This document shows positions 7,747 to 16,700 of a stretch of DNA of 21,284 nt, one piece after another. The DNA comes from a virus: positions 1 to 21,284 of the IMG/VR virus record IMGVR_UViG_3300009103_001392; one strand, given 5' to 3'. The notes under the pieces are model-generated. The model was not told where the DNA came from. It did not search any database and saw nothing but the letters and a program-made list of their open reading frames with translations. The position numbers were made by a program, and so were the translations under genes. The first letter of the stretch is position 1. Each line of letters begins with the position of its first letter.

Positions 7747-8531
7747 TGGCTGAAGAAAATAATATAAGACAAGCTAACCCAAAGCAAGGCCTAGGTCCAG
7801 GTGGGGCCGGGAGAGGCTTGAATGTAGGCGAAGTCGAAGGTCCAGAGCTTCAGGGTGGAGGAGAACTTGATTGGCAAGGAAGGCCACATCCTGAGACTAC
7901 TACTAAGCCCTTAAGGACAGGCAGATTAAGTGATCCTCCTAGACCATTAAGGGTTGAAGCTGGTGGAGATGGAGGTGGTAAGCTTGACGCAAACAACGGA
8001 GGGATTAATTTCAGACAGCCTATGATGATTGTCGGTTTTCCCATTTGGCGTTTCGCTGATGACCTAGATCCTTTTCGAGTGCATCGAGTTACTGATGACA
8101 CAATGAGAGTTAATAAAGGGAGTGCTTATTATAACACAGGATCAGGTGGTGCTAGTCCTGCCATATACGAGCATAAGCTTTTAGAGATTCCAACTTCAGA
8201 TCCAATTGGACCAGATCTTGGTGATGACGGCATATGGGCAAAGTTTAGGGGTACAACAGTACGACAATCATTCAGTCAAACCACCCATATCACTACTCAT
8301 GAACTAAGCATGTATAAGGTCAATACATGGGAATTTACTGAATATACTACTACTGCTCCAACTGTAACGAATAATAATACCGATGTGTCTGGAGTAGATC
8401 AGACAACTGTTGATATTTATGTGAAGATCTGTGATCTTAAGAATAGTGAAACAGGAGGAATAGCTGCTACTCAACGTATAGGAGGTGCAATCTGGCTACC
8501 TGAAATTATAGACGGCAAACTAGGACCGTAG
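7746..8531 (+). CDS. Virion protein with Gly/Pro-rich N-terminus and beta-rich body
   Basis: Unassigned. Translation starts at a GTG within TAGTG that overlaps the stop of the previous gene; the next in-frame Met is about 90 codons downstream, so GTG is the best start. Residues 1-90 are Gly-, Pro- and Arg-rich without hydrophobic core and should be disordered. From about residue 90 a beta-rich domain begins, with 'FRVHRVTDDTMRVNKGSAYY', a pattern like the 'v.v..G.v' strands found in many phage tail-fibre-associated proteins. A Thr/Asn-rich turn region (TTTAPTVTNNNTDV, about 200-213) precedes the last strands. A flexible N-terminal anchor plus a beta body suits a tail-attached appendage or adaptor, but no receptor-binding or enzymatic motif is visible. 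Confidence 0.68.
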   Translation: MAEENNIRQANPKQGLGPGGAGRGLNVGEVEGPELQGGGELDWQGRPHPETTTKPLRTGRLSDPPRPLRVEAGGDGGGKLDANNGGINFRQPMMIVGFPIWRFADDLDPFRVHRVTDDTMRVNKGSAYYNTGSGGASPAIYEHKLLEIPTSDPIGPDLGDDGIWAKFRGTTVRQSFSQTTHITTHELSMYKVNTWEFTEYTTTAPTVTNNNTDVSGVDQTTVDIYVKICDLKNSETGGIAATQRIGGAIWLPEIIDGKLGP

Positions 8532-8566
8532 TTAGTCCTATCAAATTAAACTAAACAAACAAAAAT
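8532..8566 (+). promoter_or_regulatory. A-rich, SD-less leader
   Basis: The 35-base gap before the ATG at 8567 ends in AAACTAAACAAACAAAAAT. It carries no Shine-Dalgarno core and no convincing -10/-35 pair. It resembles the A/C-rich leaders before the capsid and scaffold genes and is probably an unstructured ribosome-loading site. Confidence 0.4.
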
Positions 8567-8944
8567 ATGGCAAATGAAATTTCGGTCACTAGCGGCCTAT
8601 CATTAAATAGAACGACTGCACCTGCTAGTAGTGTCAGTAAGAATGCAAGTGTTCAAGTAGATCAGTCTGCTGCAACTGGAGGGTTTGTCTTTGGTTCAGC
8701 AGTTATTGGTGCAAGTGAAGAAACGCTTGAAAAATCAGATATTACTACTATCGGATGGGTATGGGTTAAGAATTTAACTGCTTCAGGATCTAATTATGTT
8801 AGCCTTGGTTCCGTTTCAGGTCAACGTCCAGTACTAGCTTATCCAGGAGAGACTGCTGGTCCAGTTAGAATTAACGCTGCTGAGGTTTATATTGAATCTT
8901 CTAGTGGCAATCAAAATATTGAATTCGTACTTATAGAAAGTTAA
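8567..8944 (+). CDS. Small beta-rich virion protein
   Basis: A 125-residue protein, acidic and Ser/Val/Gly-rich, predicted to be almost all beta strand. The core 'GWVWVKNLTASGSNYVSLGS' near residues 64-83, followed by 'VLAYPGETAGPVRIN' and a last strand 'NIEFVLIES', has the order N-l-(T/D)..N.v.lG....l.PGe...v found in many small phage structural proteins of beta-sandwich type. It could be a decoration, fibre-tip or tail-cap subunit. The Ser/Thr-rich N-terminus (1-35) is probably flexible. It has its own 35-base A-rich leader, which suggests strong separate expression. Not homologous by eye to the other 125-residue protein at 4946. Confidence 0.7.
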   Translation: MANEISVTSGLSLNRTTAPASSVSKNASVQVDQSAATGGFVFGSAVIGASEETLEKSDITTIGWVWVKNLTASGSNYVSLGSVSGQRPVLAYPGETAGPVRINAAEVYIESSSGNQNIEFVLIES

Positions 8945-8946
8945 TC

Positions 8947-9492
8947 ATGCCAAATACAAGAGAATCATTGGCAGCTTTGGCTGCAATAGCTAACTTGTTT
9001 CCACAGGAACAGTCACTCACTATTGGTGATCTAATTGGACTGGATACTCAAATGAGGAACCAGAAGAGGTTAGATCAACAAGCACAGTTGCAACAACTGG
9101 CTTCACAAGAGGCACTTACTCAAGGTGCTTATGGTAGAACAATGGGAGACAAGCAGTTTGGGTTAGATGAGCAACGTGTAATGGATGCTGCAATGGCCCA
9201 GATGGCACAGCAGCAAATGCAACAACAGGCCTTAGGTCAAGCAGGAGAAAGAATTGCAATGGAGCAGCAACTTAGTCCTGCGAAAGTTGGATACTATGAA
9301 ACTGGTGCTCAGGCTAATCTGGCACGGATGCGTGCTGAAGAGGAAAAGAATGCCCTGATGAACATGTACTTACAGCGAGCTTTCCAACAACAAGGAGGAG
9401 GCCCACTTACTGGTGGAATGGGAGGTCCGCTTACTGATGTACAACAAGGACAACAGGCTTTTTATAATCAGGTATTCCAACCACAAATGTAG
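8947..9492 (+). CDS. Gln-rich coiled-coil protein, candidate ejection protein
   Basis: A 181-residue protein of unknown function. A short hydrophobic N-terminal helix (LAALAAIANLFP, about 8-19) is followed by a long Gln/Met/Ala-rich helical region (about 30-130) and a Gly/Gln-rich tail. There is no signal peptide. Such low-complexity helical proteins directly before a giant virion gene are commonly internal virion proteins that leave the head with the DNA; this role is inferred from composition and order. It starts two bases after the previous stop, without a Shine-Dalgarno site, and is followed after 11 bases by another low-complexity gene. Confidence 0.65.
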   Translation: MPNTRESLAALAAIANLFPQEQSLTIGDLIGLDTQMRNQKRLDQQAQLQQLASQEALTQGAYGRTMGDKQFGLDEQRVMDAAMAQMAQQQMQQQALGQAGERIAMEQQLSPAKVGYYETGAQANLARMRAEEEKNALMNMYLQRAFQQQGGGPLTGGMGGPLTDVQQGQQAFYNQVFQPQM

Positions 9493-9503
9493 AACTTAGA
9501 ACA

Positions 9504-10715
9504 ATGGCTTTATTCGGAACATCACAATCACCAAGTAGCAGGCTTATGGATGCCTTTCTTGCACAACAAGGAGGCGGACAACAGCAGGGAATCAATATGA
9601 ATCAGGCAATGAATCAGATTGGACAGCAACAAGATTTACGAAATCGTAGGATGGGAGACCTTGGTAGAAGGGCTTTTGGCGGTATTCGAAATAGAAGGGG
9701 CATGAGCGGAAACGTTATTGATCCTGTAACTGGGATAGAACCAAAAAGAGCATTACCTAATAACTTAGGTGCATGGTATGATGCGAATCCTAACGTCAGA
9801 AGAGGTGAATTTGATCCTACTGGAAGAATGACGAACTGGCGTAGCAATGTACAGAATACAACCGCTGATCTTAACCTCTTAGGAGAACAAGGACTAGCGA
9901 GACTTGCAAATGAAAAAATTGGATTAGCTAGAAGAAACCTTCATCAGCCACCCACAACTACAACTACACCTGCACCTACTCCTAGTAAACCTTCTGGTAG
10001 TGGGTATTCAATATACGATGTGTTTGGTGATATTGAGAACACTATAAATGACCTCATAACTGCATATAATAGTGACGACGGAGTTGTACCGCCTGATCAA
10101 CCACCCACAATTACACCTACACCTGATCCGTGGGGCGATATTGGAACGGGAGACGACCCATGGATGACTTCACTTGAAGGTTACCCGGCAGGTTTAGGGT
10201 CTGATTTTCAAAGAGCAGATGCTCGTGCTGAACCTGGTCCGCCTATGCCAACTCCTATGCCCACAATGGAAGTTGATCCAAGAGAAGCTCCACTTGGTGT
10301 AGATCCTGTTACTGGTGAGCCTAGAGTTCCAGGAAGCACGCGTGACCCGCATCCGAACACGCCCATGCCGGATTCAGTTTGGGGTGGTCAGCAAAGAGGA
10401 ATTGAGGATTTGGGAAAGGCTGATCCGTTTGATTTGATACAAAATCAAATGTATGATGCCTTAACTGATATTCAAGTTGCACCACAACATCAACGTGATG
10501 CTGCAACAAGACAAATCCATCATCAAACAGTAATGGAGTTATTGGAAGGCATGGATCCTGAAAGTTTCCTTTACCAACAGATACAAGAATATTACGGAAT
10601 GAATAAAGACAATCCAGGCAATCCAGGCAATCCACAATATAAGGACGATCCCTTTAGTGTTATTCAGTCATTCATTCAGCAACCTCAAGGCGGTATCCCC
10701 ACACCAGTACAGTAA
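9504..10715 (+). CDS. Pro/Gln-rich disordered protein upstream of giant gene
   Basis: A 403-residue protein without a recognised fold. The N-terminus has 'SRLMDAFLAQQGGGQQQ' followed by an Arg-rich patch (about 46-70: RNRRMGDLGRRAFGGIRNRR). Two Pro/Thr linkers lie near residues 147-165 (PTTTTTPAPTP) and 194-212 (PPDQPPTITPTPD), separated by a short helical piece (YSIYDVFGDIENTINDLITAY). More Pro/Asp/Met-rich sequence follows to about 290. A helical stretch (about 300-365) then leads to a small NPG repeat and a Gln/Pro end. The stop overlaps the ATG of the giant gene (TAATG), so the two are coupled. I infer a virion-internal partner or chaperone-like companion of the giant protein; the sequence gives no enzymatic clue. 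Confidence 0.65.
   Translation: MALFGTSQSPSSRLMDAFLAQQGGGQQQGINMNQAMNQIGQQQDLRNRRMGDLGRRAFGGIRNRRGMSGNVIDPVTGIEPKRALPNNLGAWYDANPNVRRGEFDPTGRMTNWRSNVQNTTADLNLLGEQGLARLANEKIGLARRNLHQPPTTTTTPAPTPSKPSGSGYSIYDVFGDIENTINDLITAYNSDDGVVPPDQPPTITPTPDPWGDIGTGDDPWMTSLEGYPAGLGSDFQRADARAEPGPPMPTPMPTMEVDPREAPLGVDPVTGEPRVPGSTRDPHPNTPMPDSVWGGQQRGIEDLGKADPFDLIQNQMYDALTDIQVAPQHQRDAATRQIHHQTVMELLEGMDPESFLYQQIQEYYGMNKDNPGNPGNPQYKDDPFSVIQSFIQQPQGGIPTPVQ
10611..10631. repeat. Short tandem 9-mer (NPG repeat)
   Basis: Two perfect copies of AATCCAGGC followed by a partial third (AATCCA) inside the 403-residue gene. They encode N-P-G units near residues 370-376. The in-frame repeat could expand or shrink by slippage without breaking the protein. 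Confidence 0.7.
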
Positions 10716-13700
10716 TGCCAATACAGCCACCACCACTCGAAGGAGTACAACGGAATCTCACTTTTAGTGAAGTAGAGGACGCTTATAGACGAGCGTTAAC
10801 TACTCCAAAAGGACAGTTCTATTTTCCCGAAGCGGAATTTCCACGTCGTTATGTTCAATATACAGATGGAACAATATCACGTGATGAAATTTATCCAACT
10901 TCGATGGGCTACACTGATGAAGGCCTAAGAAAGTTTGCACAACTTGGGAATCAGCTAACTGGAACTGAGGCTTTTCGTGCTGCTGATCTTGATAAGTGGG
11001 GAATGGCTTGGGCTAGAAGTGGGCAAGGTGTTAATGAAATTGCAGAGGATTATGGTGTTAAGTGGGCTGGTGGAAAGGTTGGTCAAGGAATAGGTGATCT
11101 GCTCTTTGATGATCCAGAGTTTGGGCATGAAATTGGCGAACATATGGGATCTGCCTTGGTTGCCTTTGCTCCTGCCCTTATTGGTGGAATACTTGGTAAG
11201 AGAGTTCCTGGTGCTCAGTATGCGGGTAATATGATAACGGGTGCTGCTATGAGTGGATTGAAGATGGAGCAAACAGGTGATCCACTTCGCTCTACAGTAG
11301 CAGGTGGGCTTGCAGCAGTTACACCATGGGGAATTCAGAAAGGAGCACATGCACTTACTCAAGGCGCAGCTAAAGTAGTTGGACCTAAGATATCTACAGC
11401 AGTTGGCACACTTCTTAACAGTAGTGCTGCTTTGGGCATGCCTGCCAGAACAGTTCCAAGTGCCGTTAGTAGCTTTGGAGTAACAGCAGGTGCAGATATA
11501 GTGGACATTGGGCTTGCTGACGATCGTACTCTTGGTGAGTTATCTCATCCTGATTATTGGAAGGCTCACACAATTGGAAGTGTAGCGTTCTTGCCATTCG
11601 ATGTTATGGCTGGTGTTGCCCTACATAAGAATGCTGTTGCGCAGCAGAGTCTAGTTAATGTTAATGCTGGAAATCGTGATGCTATTAGTCAATCCCGTCT
11701 GAATTCATTCGATGATAGGGTACTACAGCCACGGTCTATTGAGGATGTAGTTAGTGCTACAGGGTTGGGTAGGGATCAGACTCACACCTTCATGACTGTA
11801 GAAGAAAGGCAGGCAGCACGTAAAACGGATCCAATGTTTAAGTACACGGAGTTAGGCCAGAAACTTACTCCTGAAAGATTCGATGTTCTTTATGGAAAAG
11901 AGAAAGCGAAGATGGGTAAGTTCCTTTCTAAGTTTGAACAAGAGAATGTAAAGGCTGGAGAAGAGGCTAAGTTAGCATGGAAACGTTCTGCTGGACTTAT
12001 AGAGAAATATCCTTGGGATGATCCTGCAGCACCAAAAGATAGCGAAAGTAAGCCCGTAACTGAACAACGTACAAAACTTCCTGAAACTTCAGAGGAGTTT
12101 GCGACTCAGTTAAAGGGTATGAATAGGGCTCGAGAAGAGGCTGGACTTCTTCCTATTGATGATATTCCACTTCGAACAGCTGTCGAACGTGATATCAGAA
12201 AGGGTAGAGACCTTGCTACGGCAGAAAAACGCGCATTAAGGAAGTTTAGCGACCAATCAGAACGTGATATTCGTAGAGTAGAAGCAGGCAGAATTCAAAT
12301 TGAACGAGATCGTGTCTTTATGGATGAACTGGGGGAGCTACGTAAGTCAACACCAGAACACACAAAACAAGCAGATGCGTTTGAGGATGCTGTAACCAAG
12401 TATGCCGCAGATAGTACTTTACGGCAGGATGTTGAAAGGATTAAACGTGACTGGGAAACAAGACCAAGTGAAGAACAAGGAATTGCACCCTTGAGAGCAA
12501 AGCTTGATAATATTGTAGCTCGAGCGAAGAAACGAGCAGAGGCTAACCTTCCATCTGATCCCTCTAAGGCGGGCAGAAAGAGTGATGTTGAAGCTGGTAA
12601 TATTAACATGCAAGACCTTACAGCTAAGGTTGAGGCTCTAGGAAGCAAGAAGAACAGCGAGGTTTGGGCGATGTACGAGAAGTTTACTAGTGAACTTGAT
12701 CGTTTCATGGTATCAGGTGGCGAATCTGTTGCATTTTTCTCTGTGTTAAATAAGTGGTTTAAGGATGGAAATGGTGGTAAGATGGATGTGCTTGGTGGAC
12801 TGCTGAAAGCCAAGAAGGAGGGAATGAAATTGGATACCTGGAAAAAGGTAAAAGAATCAGGTCACGATGATGAGACTCTTCAAGGTCTTATGGATGGTGA
12901 AGGTCATAAACAGTGGATGGATGATCAGAATGAAGGCTTCGATGCAATGTTGCTTAAGCGCGCTGTTGAGAGTGATCAAGATTTCATTATGGGTATGACT
13001 GGAAGGATTAAGTACACTGAAGATAATCAACTAGTCATTGGAACTCCGAAAAATAGAATAAAGATAAGTGGCCTTATTGATGAAGAACGTTTAGTTAAGT
13101 TACTTCAAAAAGCACAAATTTCACCACCAGAATGGCAGGCTATTAAGAGGTCACAGGCAATAACGGATGAACAGTTTTTAGCTAGTCCAGCTGTAATGAA
13201 GCAACTCCTTAAGGGAGATTTTACTGGCGCAGCAGCAAGGTTTAAAGATAATTTAGTTGTTTATCCAGAGAAGGGTAAGCCTATAGTTAATGCTAAAAAT
13301 ATAGTAAATACTCTTAATCGTACTTTTATTACAATTAAAGATTTAGGCTTCCAAAGAGGCCCATCTAAAGATCCAGCAGTACTACAAAAAGAAGGTGAAG
13401 TAATTGCACTACATCAACAGCAGGCAGATATTGTACATCAGTTTGAGAGTTTAGCTCAAGACTTTGACGCTAATTTTATTAGAGATGTAAGCGGTACAGC
13501 TTTTACTGGCAAAGAACTTCTAAAGTTTTATGGTGAATTAAATACTCGAAGTTTTCCCCATGATGTAGCCAGAGAACCTAAAGAATATTTGCACTTGGAT
13601 GTGCTAGAAATGGCACGACTAGCAAAAGAGGAAACGTACAAGATTCAACGTGGACAGGACATTCCCCACGACGGACCACGACGTGATCAGGAAGCCTTGT

Positions 13701-16700
13701 TGGACCAAGGAGCTAAGATGTTTGATGAGTTCAGGCAAAGCTGGAAAGCATCTCATGAATTGTCAGCAGAAATGTCTAGATTCGGTATGGACGCACCCGA
13801 ACCAAGTCACAATCCTTTAGTGTCAGTTCAAACGCCATCTGGAACTATATATAGTGGTGAAGTGCCTCCAAACTGGCATGTACCCTTTACAAACATTGGT
13901 CCTTATGATACTCAAACAGTACCCTTTGTAATGAATAAAACAAATCCTACTGGAGATACTGGATTTGTGGTAGTTATGAAGGGAGGTGGTCAAGGCCAGA
14001 ACCATCAAGATGCTGAAGCTCACGGTCTACCAGCAGATAACATTGTATTCGGTCGTGGAAGATTTACAGAACATAACGGCGAACTTATCTATCATTTATA
14101 TGAAATGCAGTCTGATGGTCTACAGGCTATGTCAAAAGATATCGAGAATTTCGTTAATAGTCTAGTTGATACTAATACAGGTAAACCTGCTGATATACAT
14201 GTAAATAGACGAGCACTTCTTTATACTGGTGCTGAAGATTTACCAACACATATTAGAGCGCAAGCGAAAGCAAGTGCGGTTTATCAGCAGCAAGACTCTA
14301 TAATTGTTGGTGTTACTCATGAATTTAGGGCTGCTCGTGGACCAAGAACCAGAACTAATTACGACCAATTTGATGAGTTAAGAGCATACCGAAAAGAAGA
14401 GTATGGGAAACTTGGAGAGGCAATAGCACCTGAATGGGATCCTCGGTTAGTTCCTCTAGCTACTGCCGAAGAATTTTATATAGTTAATCCTAAAACAAAA
14501 GCAGTTCAGCTTTTAGAGCATTTTACTAAACTACCGTACAAGACAGGGTCGGTCAAGAAACGTGTTTCCACAAACAACGAAACTAGAACCCATTTATTTT
14601 TCAATGACTCTAAGACAATGCTTGATGATCTGTTAGCATTGGATAACCTTACACCGAGATGGGAAGAAAATGTACAAAACCATCCTTTACTTAAGAACAT
14701 CCAAGAGTTACGTGATCATGGTAAATACTTTAAAGAAAATCCTGATCTAAAGAAAAGGTTACTTCAACAAGCAGAAAAGGGTTGGCCAGAGGACGTAACT
14801 GATGTACTTCCTACAGAACACTCTTGGGCAGATGAAGCAATAATACCAGGCTCAAGTGCTATTAATAAAGGTATTAAAAAATACCTAACTGATAAAGCAC
14901 ACCCAATGCTTGATGAGTGGAAGAATATTGGACTACGTGCAACTGTATCACATGCAATTAAAGGAGGTGCAACAAAGCTTGTACTTGCCGATGGTACAAC
15001 AGTAAACTATGGTGAAGGACATAATGCCTCACTCAGACTTGCTGGTAGACCAAAAATAGAAGAGCTTTTTACTAGTGTGCAAAAAGATCTTGCTTTTGAA
15101 AAAGGTGAACTTGCAATAGCACCATGGCTAGGCCGCACTGGGCCTACTCAGGTACCACAACTACGAAATGCTTCCTTTTCTGAAAAACAAATTAATGATT
15201 TCTTCACTCATATGTGGGGAGCTGATTGGAGAGATGGTAATTATATTACACCTACCAAAGACCCCGTATCAAACAATTCTATTACTGCTAAAGCTGTAGA
15301 AGAAGGAACAGCAGATGCGTCTATAAAATTAGGTCAAAACCCACATTCAAATATTAACCAGAGTAATTTATTTTCTATTGGTATTTCCAATAAAATAAAC
15401 CTGCTAAACACTTTCCGTGTAGATAAACCTAAATCAAATGGTTCATTACGTGATATGGATCTAGCTTTACTAGCTAGTTTTCGTGATGCTGTCTATGCTT
15501 CAAAAGATATGCTGGTTGGTGTTGATAGTCATTCAACATTAACAGATTCAACTAGATTTGTAATTAGTAATCGATTGGGCGAAGTAGGCACACTAGATGA
15601 AATGCTTTGGCATCTTGGTTATAAAATGGATGACCGGATAAAGAATGATAGTCTTGCTGGACCAGGAAAATATGAAGCAGGAGACAGAAAGACTCGAGTT
15701 GAGCGTGCTTTAGAACTAGGTAAAGAAGTTCCACCATCAAGAGAACCAAATAAAGAAGTACTTGCTCTTCCCATTAGTCGTGCTAAGGGAATGGAAGTAA
15801 ACTACGATGAAATATATCCTAATACTTTAGCTAAGCTTACTGGTGAAAAAGGCGAACCAGTCAATTTAGGTAAAGGTTGGCGTGATCCAGCCAAAAGCGG
15901 CTTTGTGACTTCAATACCTAAAGGAGCGGAAATTTTCATACCATGGAATCAAAGAGATGTACACTTTCCAGAAATGGGTGTAGTGGCGGCAGATGCACCA
16001 GCAATAGCGGCACGTTATAGAAACGAACATTATCACCCAGAAGATAATCCAGTAATATTCGAAGTTCCCATAAAAGGATGGAGTGAGAAACCAATAAACG
16101 TATCTCCTAAAGTGAATGACGCTGGAGAAACATTCTACTTCAGGTTAATGGATTTACATCGACTGCATTCACAGGCTAGCTACTCAGACAAATTTAGTGA
16201 GTCTCAATTTACCAACTTTCGTAATCAAGAGATTGATACGACAATACGCCGACCGGCAAATGATCCAACCACTAACGCCCCAAACGCTAAACGTTCTGTT
16301 CCCACACCAGCAGCTCATTTTAGAGCATCAAAAGCTCGTGAAGGAAGTGTAGATCTTATTATAAACACTCCTAAAGATCTTACAAGATATGCAGAAGCTG
16401 CAAGAGATTACATTATTAATTGGTTACATTTGACTCCGAAAAGCAGCATTTATCATCAAGAACAACTTAATAGTATTATTGAGGCATTTGGCTTTAGACA
16501 AGATGATAATGTAATTCCTAAAGCATTTAGGCAAGGTAGCTTAAGTGAAGTTCCAATTACTAAACAAGGAGTACAACATACTGGTAATAAGGGTTTAAGT
16601 TTTGATCTAGGTAAAGCACAAGAATCCTACCAAAAGCTGGGTGGTGTTCCTATGCTAGGTAAGACTATTGGCTACGAACCACTAGGACTTAATCAAGCGA

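Noticed and set aside
4946-8944. The two 125-residue MAN-starting proteins as duplicates
   Set aside because: Apart from the first three residues and equal length, their sequences do not align by eye.
12295-12813. 172-codon antisense frame in the giant gene
   Set aside because: It is the mirror of Glu/Lys/Arg-rich helices, giving a Ser/Leu/Pro-rich product with no start context or domain; a shadow frame.
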